The notes under the pieces: model-generated
What the model saw: the letters and a program-made list of their open reading frames with translations, nothing else
What the model was told of the DNA's origin: nothing
Database searches by the model: none
Origin: Tannerellaceae bacterium
Lineage (GTDB): Bacteria; Bacteroidota; Bacteroidia; Bacteroidales; Tannerellaceae
NCBI GenBank assembly: GCA_031280435.1
Contig: JAITGS010000132.1
Coordinates: 1-63,666 of the forward strand
Length of the DNA: 63,666 nt
Reading direction: 5' to 3'
Shown here: in pieces, positions 44,083 through 51,784 of the stretch
Layout of the letters: each line of letters begins with the position of its first letter
Position numbering within the stretch: position 1 is the first letter of the stretch
Position numbers and translations under genes: made by a program

Positions 44083-46077
44083 ATGAAAGCGACTTATTTT
44101 CTTGGCCTCCTGCTTGCTGCTATGACGGCATGCACGGCTGGCGACGGCAGCATGCAGAGTGGGCCGGCCCAGGCTGTTTCGTTCACCCGTGTACGGCTCA
44201 CCGACAACTTCTGGGCGCCACGCATAGAGACGAACCGCGCCGTATCCATCCCCTCCGCATTCCGTCAGTGCGAGATCAACGGGCGGTTCCACAACTTTGC
44301 CCTCGCCGCAGGCACTGCAACAGGCGAGCAGGCGGGCGACTTCCCCTTTGACGACACCGATCCGTACAAGATAATAGAAGGAGCCTCGTACACGCTGTCG
44401 GTCAAATGGGACCCTCAGCTCGACGCCTACCTCGACAGTATTATCAGCATCATCGCCTCGGCACAGGAGCCCGACGGATACCTCACAACCTGCGTCACCA
44501 ACCGCAGCGAGCGGCTCAAGCGGTGGTGGGGGAGCGAGCGATGGGAGAAAATCAACAGCCACGAGCTTTATAACAGCGGACACCTCTATGAGGCTGCCGT
44601 GGCCCACTATCAGGCTACCGGCAAGCGCAGCCTGCTCGACGTGGCTATCCGCAATGCCGACCTCGTTTGCAGCGTTTTCGGCCCCAGCGACACTCAGAAG
44701 CACGTACCCTCCGGGCATCCCATCATAGAAATGGCGCTCGTGAAGCTCTACAACGTAACGGGCAACCGACAGTACCTCAGCCAAGCCCGCTACTTTATAG
44801 AGGAGACAGGCAGGGGAACAGACGGTCATACGCTCAACGATTACAGCCAGGATCATAAGCCTATACTTGAGCAGGACGAAATCCTGGGTCATGCCGTCAG
44901 AGCCGGATACCTCTTCTCAGGCGTAGTCGACATGGCCGTGCAAGAGCGCGACACGGCATACCTCGACGCCGCCATAGCCCTGTGGGACAACATGGCAAAC
45001 CAAAAGCTCTACGTCACAGGAGGCATAGGCTCGCAGGGACGCAACGAAGGCTTCGGCGAGCCTTACGACCTCCCGAACCATACCGCCTACTGCGAAACCT
45101 GCGCATCCATAGCCAATGTTTACTGGAACCACCGCCTCTTCCTCGCAACAGGCGACGCCAGATACGCCGACCTGCTCGAACGAACGCTCTACAACGCACT
45201 CATAGCAGGAGTATCGCTCAGCGGCGATCTCTTCTTCTACGACAACCCGCTCGCCTCCAAAGGCGACATCACACGGCAAGCATGGTTCGGCTGCGCCTGC
45301 TGCCCGGGCAACATCACCCGCTTCATGGCATCCATCCCGGGATACATGTACGCCGTGAACGGGAGTTCGCTCTACGTGAACCTCTACGCCACAAGCACGG
45401 CACAGGTGGAAATAAACGGCAAAGAGCTTCGCATCAGCCAGCAGACCGATTATCCCTGGGACGGGAAAATAAGCATCAGGCTGCAACCCAAATCCCGGCA
45501 AAGCCTCACCCTCATGCTGCGAATCCCCGGCTGGGCAAGCGACACGCCGCAACCCGGAAGCGATCTCTACGCCTTCACCGCAGGCAACAAGCCGTCGGAG
45601 GCTGCAATCAGTGTCAGGATTAACGGCGAGGAACTGCCCGCCGTCCAAACGGTCAACGGCTACCTCCCCATCACACGCAGCTGGAGCGACAACGACATCG
45701 TCGAGCTCAGCCTCCCCATGGACATCCGTCGCATCCTGGCGCATCCCAAGGTGGAAGCCGACCGGGGACAATTAGCCATACAGCGCGGCCCCATCATCTA
45801 CTGCCTTGAGAGCATCGACCAGCCGGACAAGGAAGTATTCAACAAGTACATCCCCGCCGACGCAGCCATGACCTTCCGATACGACCCGACGCTCCTCAAC
45901 GGCAGCGGACTAATCAGCGGCCGTGCGCAACTCATCCGCCCCAAGGCCGGCCGCTCCGAGACGGCCTTCAGCGCCATACCATACGCCCTGTGGGACAACC
46001 GCGGCCGGTCGCAGATGAGCGTATGGATGCCCGCCACGCCAACACCGCCTCCACCTCCTCCACTCCCTGCAGAATGA
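44083..46077 (+). CDS. GH127 beta-L-arabinofuranosidase, lipoprotein
   Basis: The 664-aa product has a lipoprotein signal (LAAMTAC, C17) and a full (alpha/alpha)6 GH127 domain. E322 fits the acid/base, E338, C340 (CETC) and C406, C407 (CACCPGN) fit the zinc site and cysteine nucleophile known from Bifidobacterium HypBA1. It releases beta-1,2-linked L-arabinofuranose, as found on plant extensins. It lies outside the SusCD locus and in GC-rich DNA; its paralogue at 60999 shares the same catalytic positions. The stop overlaps the next start (ATGA). The tail is a proline run (TPTPPPPPPLPAE). Confidence 0.95.
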   Translation: MKATYFLGLLLAAMTACTAGDGSMQSGPAQAVSFTRVRLTDNFWAPRIETNRAVSIPSAFRQCEINGRFHNFALAAGTATGEQAGDFPFDDTDPYKIIEGASYTLSVKWDPQLDAYLDSIISIIASAQEPDGYLTTCVTNRSERLKRWWGSERWEKINSHELYNSGHLYEAAVAHYQATGKRSLLDVAIRNADLVCSVFGPSDTQKHVPSGHPIIEMALVKLYNVTGNRQYLSQARYFIEETGRGTDGHTLNDYSQDHKPILEQDEILGHAVRAGYLFSGVVDMAVQERDTAYLDAAIALWDNMANQKLYVTGGIGSQGRNEGFGEPYDLPNHTAYCETCASIANVYWNHRLFLATGDARYADLLERTLYNALIAGVSLSGDLFFYDNPLASKGDITRQAWFGCACCPGNITRFMASIPGYMYAVNGSSLYVNLYATSTAQVEINGKELRISQQTDYPWDGKISIRLQPKSRQSLTLMLRIPGWASDTPQPGSDLYAFTAGNKPSEAAISVRINGEELPAVQTVNGYLPITRSWSDNDIVELSLPMDIRRILAHPKVEADRGQLAIQRGPIIYCLESIDQPDKEVFNKYIPADAAMTFRYDPTLLNGSGLISGRAQLIRPKAGRSETAFSAIPYALWDNRGRSQMSVWMPATPTPPPPPPLPAE

Positions 46078-46685
46078 TAACCTTCACCACCTGGCTCGAC
46101 TATCTCGGCACCTTCGCCTTCGCCATAAGCGGCATACGCCTCGCATCAGCCAAGCGCTTCGACTGGTTCGGCGCCTACGTCGTAGGCATAGTAACCGCAG
46201 TCGGAGGCGGTACCCTTCGCGACATACTGCTCGGCGCTACACCCTTCTGGATGCAGCAGCCCTCCTACCTCATCGTATCGGGCCTTGCCCTAATCTTCGT
46301 CATCATCCTGCGGAAGTACGTCATCCGACTGAACAACACCTTCTTCATCTTCGACGCAATAGGGCTCGGCCTCTTCGTAGTAGTCGGCATAGTGAAGACG
46401 CTCGATTACAGCTTCCCCATCTGGGTTGCAATAGCAATGGGAACGATAACGGGCTCCTTCGGCGGCATAATGCGCGACATACTCATCAACGAAGTCCCGC
46501 TCATCTTCCGCAAAGAAATATACGCCATAGCCTGCCTCGCAGGCGGCCTGATATACTGGGCATGCATCTCCCTCCATCTTCCGCCCGTAATATCCCAGGT
46601 AATCACAGCCGTATCCATCTCCGCAATACGCATCCTCTCCGTCAAGTACCAGATAAGCCTGCCTGCCCTGCGAGGAGAAAGCTAA
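46074..46685 (+). CDS. TRIC-type (UPF0126/YadS) membrane protein
   Basis: The 203-aa product has about seven transmembrane helices and two UPF0126 repeats, each with a GG(T/I)xRD motif (VGGGTLRDILLG and FGGIMRDILIN). Bacterial TRIC proteins form trimeric cation (K+) channels. The start at 46074 overlaps the GH127 stop (ATGA), which supports it over the longer in-frame reading through the GH127 end. The pairing of a hydrolase with this channel has no obvious reason. Confidence 0.93.
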   Translation: MITFTTWLDYLGTFAFAISGIRLASAKRFDWFGAYVVGIVTAVGGGTLRDILLGATPFWMQQPSYLIVSGLALIFVIILRKYVIRLNNTFFIFDAIGLGLFVVVGIVKTLDYSFPIWVAIAMGTITGSFGGIMRDILINEVPLIFRKEIYAIACLAGGLIYWACISLHLPPVISQVITAVSISAIRILSVKYQISLPALRGES

Positions 46686-46711
46686 GCACAGTCGCTAACC
46701 CACAACACCGT

Positions 46712-46748
46712 AAACGGTCGCCACAACCTCCATTGGCGACCGTTTTCA
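46712..46748 (+). terminator. Terminator after the TRIC gene
   Basis: An 11-bp perfect stem (AAACGGTCGCC with GGCGACCGTTT, 46712-46722 and 46735-46745) is followed by a short T stretch. The rest of the 376-bp gap to 47061 is AT-rich, with a C/A-rich stretch and the promoter of the next gene, and holds no gene. Confidence 0.75.
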
Positions 46749-47016
46749 TCTCCCCAAATCCCATCTATACATTATTATATATATACATATAATAATATAG
46801 CATCCCACACAATAAGCAGCCCCACACAATACCCCCAGGCACAAACAGCAAAAGCACAGAATCACAGGCCTGCGACAAAGCCGCAACAACAGCAGCATAT
46901 CCCGTAAAATCAAATCAAACCGCCACCGTTAGCAACTTGTTGAAAAAAGCAAGAAAAACCAAGCCCGTTCACCACAAAAACCGTGGCAGGCATACATAAG
47001 ATTCGAAACAAATTCA

Positions 47017-47024
47017 TAGCTTTG
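47017..47024 (+). promoter_or_regulatory. -7 promoter element (TAGCTTTG)
   Basis: A -7 match 37 bp upstream of the isomerase gene at 47062. Confidence 0.6.
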
Positions 47025-47061
47025 CGCATCTTGTTTAATCAATAAAATCATCATATCAGAA

Positions 47062-48054
47062 ATGGCACGATTAGTAACCCTCTACACATTGCAATGGGGA
47101 GACCTCCCCTTAGAAACCGTCTGCACGAAAGCAAAAGAGTTCGGATACGACGGCCTCGAGCTCGGACTCCCCAATCACGTTGACGTCCGACAGACAGATC
47201 CCGGCTATTACGCAAACATCCTCAAGCTGCTCAACAAGCACGGACTCCAGTTACGAACCATCTCGACCCACCTTATCGGGCAAGCCGTATGCGACAACAT
47301 CGACTTCCGCCACAAGTCCATACTCCCCGACTACATCTGGGGCGACGGCGATCCCGAAGGCGTTCGCAGCCGCGCAGCCGAAGAGCTCATACGCACAGCC
47401 CACGCCGCCAAAGCACTCGGCGCCGACACCGTCGTAGGATTCACAGGCAGCTCAATATGGCACTACCTCTATTCATTCCCGCCCGTCAGCAGCGAAATAA
47501 TAGAAGAAGGATACAAAGACTTTGCAAAGCGATTCATACCCATACTCGACGAATACGCAAAGCTCGGCGTACGGTATGCACTCGAAGTACACCCCACCGA
47601 AATAGCCTTCGACACCATTACAGCCCAGCGCGCACTCGAAGCCCTCGGCCACCATCCCGCCTTCGGATTCAACTACGACCCCAGCCACTTCGGCTACCAG
47701 GGAGTAGACTACGTCGACTTCATCCACCGCTTTGCAGACCGCATCTTCCACGTACACATGAAAGACGTGTACTGGAGCGCAAGCCCAAAGCCCGCAGGAG
47801 TATTCGGAGGCTACGTCACCTTCGGCGACCATCGCCGCTACTGGAACTTCCGCAGCCTCGGACACGGTTGCATCAACTTCGAAGAAATAATCAGAGCGCT
47901 CAACGCCATCCGCTATACCGGCCCACTCTCCATCGAATGGGAAGACAGCGCCATGGACCGCGAAGCAGGCGCGCGCGAATCCTGTGAATTTACAAAGCGC
48001 ATCGACTTTCAGCCGTCAGCCCATGCCTTTGACGCCGTGTTTGAAAAGAAATAG
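47062..48054 (+). CDS. Sugar phosphate isomerase/epimerase (xylose isomerase-like TIM barrel)
   Basis: The 330-aa product is an AP endonuclease 2/xylose isomerase-like TIM barrel with the likely metal ligands in ALEVHPTE (E), [10 protein letters not shown] (D, H), [10 protein letters not shown] (H) and LSIEWEDS (E). Such enzymes isomerise or epimerise free sugars or inositol derivatives in the cytoplasm. The exact substrate is unknown; there is no signal peptide. It is a single gene with its own promoter and a strong terminator 36 bp downstream. Confidence 0.92.
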   Translation: MARLVTLYTLQWGDLPLETVCTKAKEFGYDGLELGLPNHVDVRQTDPGYYANILKLLNKHGLQLRTISTHLIGQAVCDNIDFRHKSILPDYIWGDGDPEGVRSRAAEELIRTAHAAKALGADTVVGFTGSSIWHYLYSFPPVSSEIIEEGYKDFAKRFIPILDEYAKLGVRYALEVHPTEIAFDTITAQRALEALGHHPAFGFNYDPSHFGYQGVDYVDFIHRFADRIFHVHMKDVYWSASPKPAGVFGGYVTFGDHRRYWNFRSLGHGCINFEEIIRALNAIRYTGPLSIEWEDSAMDREAGARESCEFTKRIDFQPSAHAFDAVFEKK

Positions 48055-48090
48055 AACACCAAGACCTTTGTAAGTTGTAGTAATTAGTTA

Positions 48091-48126
48091 AGAAGCGTGG
48101 AATCCTTATACCACGCTTCTTTTTTT
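48091..48126 (+). terminator. Terminator after the sugar isomerase gene
   Basis: AGAAGCGTGG (48091-48100) pairs perfectly with CCACGCTTCT (48111-48120), then six T residues. Confidence 0.92.
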
Positions 48127-48170
48127 ATGCATAGCACCTCAAACTTTTTTTGAACACTATTTTTTTGCAT

Positions 48171-48533
48171 TTGCGCACGCTGCGCAAGTTTGTCGGGATT
48201 TGTCGGGGAACTTGCGCGCGCTGCGCAAGTTTGTCGGGATTTGTCGGGGAACTTGCGCGCGCTGCGCAAGTTTGTCGGGATTTGTCGGGGAACTTGCGCG
48301 CGCTGCGCAAGTCTGTCGGGATTTGTCGGGGAACTTGCGCACGCTGCGCAAGTCTGTCGGGATTTGTCGGCAAACTTGCGCACGCTGCGCAAGTCTGTCG
48401 GGATTTGCTGTGGAACTTGCGCGCGCTGCGCAAGTCTGTCGGGATTTGTCGGGGAACTTGCGCGCGCCGCGCAAGTCTGTCGGGATTTGTCGGCAAACTT
48501 GCGCGCGCCGCGCAAGTCTGTCGGGATTTTCTG
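48171..48533. repeat. Intergenic 41-bp tandem array 7 (nine units)
   Basis: CAAGT cores at 48185, 48226, 48267, 48308, 48349, 48390, 48431, 48472 and 48513: eight consecutive steps of exactly 41 bp. The unit has CTTGCGCGCGCTGCGCAAG (a near-palindrome) and TGTCGGGATTTGTCGGG. Variants are zoned: TTTGTCGG in units 1-3, TCTGTCGG in 4-9, CCGCGC only in 8-9. It lies beyond a terminator, between convergent genes. The full 616-bp gap (48055-48670) holds the terminator, this array and a deleted MITE-like copy. Confidence 0.95.
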
Positions 48534-48542
48534 TGGAGGGAG

Positions 48543-48631
48543 TGTTCAAACAACATTTTACGCTCGAACAAAGGTCATTCCCGCCTTCGTTGGAATGACC
48601 TGTTTGGGCAGGCTGAATTACCTTTTGACAC
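48543..48631 (+). repeat. Nested-palindrome MITE-like element, copy 4 (internal deletion)
   Basis: It keeps CGCTCGAACAAAGGTCATTC on the left and CGTTGGAATGACC plus GGCAGGCTGAATTACC on the right, but the centre and half of each arm are gone, leaving a single short palindrome. Confidence 0.8.
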
Positions 48632-48670
48632 ATTCGGCCCTCCTAACCCGATTGGGGTTCTTTTGAAAAC

Positions 48671-51031
48671 TTATTTTGATTTTTTGACGAGGCGGCAATC
48701 ATAAATATTGGATACTCGCGTATTCTCGCCGGCTTTGAATGTCAAGCGAATTTTATCCTTTCCTTTCGTTAATTCTTCCGGAATATCCAGGGTGTATTCA
48801 ATAAAGCCGTCTTTGTTCTCAATCAGAGGGACTGTTGTTGTCCAGTTCCCGACGATCAGATCAAATGTATATTTCTTTGAGTCGCCGCCATAATAGGTCA
48901 GTATCAGTTGTGCAGGCTCGTCGTAGCCGCATGCCATATCAAATTCAAACCATCCGTTTTCGTAGGCCATCCGATATTTTCTGAGATAGCCTTCCCCTAT
49001 GCGTGTGTTTTCGCCATCCAGATTGTGATTACGTTCCGGTTGCATTTCTCCGAGCTCTATGAAGTCAAGCGTACGCAGGTTAAGTTTTGCAAGTCGCTCC
49101 ATTTCTGCCTTACGTTTATCTTCGGCAATTTTCCATTCTCCCGGAGAGTATACATCCCAGTAAACGCTTTGATATTGGTCGTATACTTTATAAAACGGTA
49201 TCATGAATGTGTTAGCGGGGGCTTCCTGAAATACGGTTTGGAACTTAAGCGGCTTTTCCGATACAAGTTTGATATAGTTCGTCATACTTTTTTCTTCTGA
49301 AACAAATACGGGAATATCCCCTTGCTTTCGTTCTCCGACTCCGAATACGCCGGCCAGCAAACTGGGGCCGTAGAAGACTGCGCGCCGGTCAGGATTATCC
49401 GGCATTGAAACCGTATACAGGGACATCGGAAAATCGATCTCAATATAATCTCCCTTTTTCCATCTACGGTTTATGGAAATAAAAGAACCCGGGGTTGTGG
49501 TTATTTTTTGCTTTGTCCCGTTCACTTTAACCGTCGCGCCCGAAGTTGCCCATGCCGGATAGCGAAAATTTATTTTCATCGTTTGCAAAGGGCTTTTTTC
49601 CAATCGTATGTTGATTTTGCCTCCTTCCGGATAATCGGTTTCCATCTTTATGGTCATATCCTTTTCATGCCAGCTAAGAACAGACGGGATATATAAATTA
49701 ATATTCAGTTCGTCATTTTCGGGAGAATGACTGTATATAGCGCCGCCATATTTCGAATGATTTTCAAAGCCGGTCCCCATGCAGCATGTGAAATTATTCG
49801 TTTTGTTGCCGAACGCTTTTTTCGTTCCCATCCCTAACGACAGGAAGTAGCAAACTCCTCCCTCAACGGGGTGTTGCGAGGCCAGAATATGATTGAACAG
49901 AGCACGTTCGTAATAGTCAAGATATGAAGGATCTCCGCTCCATTCATAGAGATATTGCGTCAGTTTAAGCATATTATATGTGTTGCAGGTTTCGCATGTA
50001 TTGGTTCCCAAACGATCGCTGAGCTTATCCGGCGTCGAGAGGTATTCGCCCATACTGTTCCCTCCGTTGGCATAAGAATGATGGTGAACGAGAGTGTTCC
50101 ATGAGAATTCGGCGATTTTGTAATCCCTTGCGTTTCCGGTGAGTTCATATTGACGGGCGCTGCCGATCAGTTTTGGTATTTGTGTATTAGAATGAAGTCC
50201 TTGCAATGCATCAACGCCTTCCGCCAGCTTATCCTGTAATTTTTTATGATAAAAAGAATAGGATGCTTTCAGGTATTTTTTTTCACCCGTAAGTGCATAA
50301 ACCTGAGCAAATGCTTCGTTCATTCCGCCATATTCGCAATCAAGCATTAATTGCATCTGTTCATCCGTCAGGCCGGAGATCACGTCAGCCAAATAATCCG
50401 ACAGATCGGTAAGCACGGTTTTTGCTTTCAGGTTTCCGGTCAGAAGATAGGCATCGTTCAAGCCCATCATTGTTTTATGCTCATTATACCAGGGTACCCA
50501 GATGCCATTCAGATCAAAGCCTTTAGAACGTATGATTCCCTTTTTTACTTCTTTAAAAACCTTATCTCCTCCTGGCATACCTCCAATGAAACCGTTTACA
50601 AAATTGATTCGGCAGGAATCCAGTTCGTCTACTATATAATCCACTCTTTCTTTGAAGCGTTCATCGCCGGTTGCGGCATAATGTTGTGACGCGGCCGAAA
50701 GATAATGTCCGATCGTGTGGCCTGCTATTCCCATGGCTTCCCAGCCTCTGTAAGGTTCCGCTTTAGGCACTAAGCCTGCATTTTTACGAAAGTTGGATAA
50801 CAAACTGTCCGGATTGAGTTCCAGCATCCATTCTGCATTCAAATCCATGGCGTGTTTGAAAGGGCTGTCGAGCAGGCGTACATTTTTTACTCCAAAATAC
50901 TTAGTTTTAGCAGGAATTACATTCTGTACTTTATGGAAAATAAGATCGTTACATTTTTCACAGGCTGAGCTTACAGCGATGGCACCTATTAATAATAACG
51001 AGGTCAGCGCGATTTTTTTTCTTTGTTTCAT
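48671..51031 (-). CDS. GH146 beta-L-arabinofuranosidase
   Basis: The 786-aa product has a signal peptide (LLLIGAIAVSSAC; C24 may be lipidated) and a DUF1680-type catalytic barrel followed by beta domains and a C-terminal DUF4986/jelly-roll-like part. CETC (346-349) and NFTCCMGTGFENH (C416, C417) match the zinc-cysteine site of GH127/GH146; the CxxGTGxENH form is that of GH146. It removes beta-L-arabinofuranose. The start at 51031 (MKQRKK) gives the signal peptide; the longer reading lacks it. It is the first enzyme of the arabinoside locus, on the opposite strand to SusC. Confidence 0.94.
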   Translation of the reverse strand: MKQRKKIALTSLLLIGAIAVSSACEKCNDLIFHKVQNVIPAKTKYFGVKNVRLLDSPFKHAMDLNAEWMLELNPDSLLSNFRKNAGLVPKAEPYRGWEAMGIAGHTIGHYLSAASQHYAATGDERFKERVDYIVDELDSCRINFVNGFIGGMPGGDKVFKEVKKGIIRSKGFDLNGIWVPWYNEHKTMMGLNDAYLLTGNLKAKTVLTDLSDYLADVISGLTDEQMQLMLDCEYGGMNEAFAQVYALTGEKKYLKASYSFYHKKLQDKLAEGVDALQGLHSNTQIPKLIGSARQYELTGNARDYKIAEFSWNTLVHHHSYANGGNSMGEYLSTPDKLSDRLGTNTCETCNTYNMLKLTQYLYEWSGDPSYLDYYERALFNHILASQHPVEGGVCYFLSLGMGTKKAFGNKTNNFTCCMGTGFENHSKYGGAIYSHSPENDELNINLYIPSVLSWHEKDMTIKMETDYPEGGKINIRLEKSPLQTMKINFRYPAWATSGATVKVNGTKQKITTTPGSFISINRRWKKGDYIEIDFPMSLYTVSMPDNPDRRAVFYGPSLLAGVFGVGERKQGDIPVFVSEEKSMTNYIKLVSEKPLKFQTVFQEAPANTFMIPFYKVYDQYQSVYWDVYSPGEWKIAEDKRKAEMERLAKLNLRTLDFIELGEMQPERNHNLDGENTRIGEGYLRKYRMAYENGWFEFDMACGYDEPAQLILTYYGGDSKKYTFDLIVGNWTTTVPLIENKDGFIEYTLDIPEELTKGKDKIRLTFKAGENTRVSNIYDCRLVKKSK

Positions 51032-51061
51032 GTTTTTGGGATACTTGTTGTTTTTTTCGAA

Positions 51062-51069
51062 CAAAAATA
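51062..51069 (-). promoter_or_regulatory. -7 promoter element (TATTTTTG) for GH146
   Basis: A minus-strand -7 match 30 bp upstream of the GH146 start at 51031. Confidence 0.6.
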
Positions 51070-51343
51070 GGTCAATACCCGGTTTCGGAATAGAACAAAC
51101 ATCTATTTGTATAAAAATATAGTCTACAAAGCCCCCTCTATTTAGGATGATCATCAGGGCAAACCTTTAAAGAAACGAACCGGCTTTGCATGCAAAAAAA
51201 TCTTTGTTGGGTATATACAAGCTCAGGCTAAGCTTTTGTATCTCTGCTACTGTACACCGGCAAGACGTTCTAACTTGCTTATAATATCCGGCTGCGCGCA
51301 GTAAAACAAGAGATTAAGCTATTCCCACAGCCTTTGCGGGTGC

Positions 51344-51625
51344 ACCCTACATGATTTTGGGGGCACCCGCAACGATTTTGGACATGTCAAGAAGGATTTT
51401 GGGGACACCCGCAACGGCTTTGGGGGTTCCCAAAATGATTATGGGAGCACCCGCGAGCCATCGGGAACCCCCGCAATGATTTTGGGAGCACCCGCGACGA
51501 TTGCGGGAACCCCCGCAATGATTTTGGGAACCCCCACGAGCCATCGGGAACCCCCGCAATGATTTTGGGAACCCCCGCGATCATTCCCGGAACCCCCGCG
51601 ATCATTCCCGGAACCATCGATCCGG
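51344..51625. repeat. Intergenic array 8, 20-21-bp half-period
   Basis: About 14 copies of GGAACCCCCGCAATGATTTTG-like units, read as ACCCGC plus GATTTTGGG in halves, have steps of 20-21 bp (one 18). Positions of the GATTTT-type core: 51353, 51374, 51395, 51416, 51437, 51457, 51478, 51499, 51520, 51540, 51561, 51579, 51600. Two steps make 41-42 bp. Unit versions with GCCATCGGG recur. It lies between GH146 and the HTCS gene. The rest of the 753-bp gap (51032-51784) has the GH146 promoter and no gene. Confidence 0.88.
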
Positions 51626-51784
51626 TTCCCTGTGTAGCATGAAATGGCCGGAAGCTCCTCCGAGATTGCTGATTTTTATAGTGAATCATGCTTTGCTGTC
51701 GTGTCAAACTCTTATTATCGTTCTTGCAGGGCAATACGAGCCTGCGAAGAGCGATATGGTTTAAGCACGTTTGCCCCGGAATTA

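Noticed and set aside
48084-48704. Several overlapping open frames of 130-184 codons on both strands (repeat peptides such as RQTCAARASSP)
   Set aside because: They are translations of the 41-bp array in three frames on each strand; 41 is not a multiple of 3 and there is no start context or family match.
48671-51154. Longer start of GH146 at 51154
   Set aside because: The added 41 residues carry no signal peptide and cover the -7 promoter element; the Met at 51031 starts a good signal peptide.
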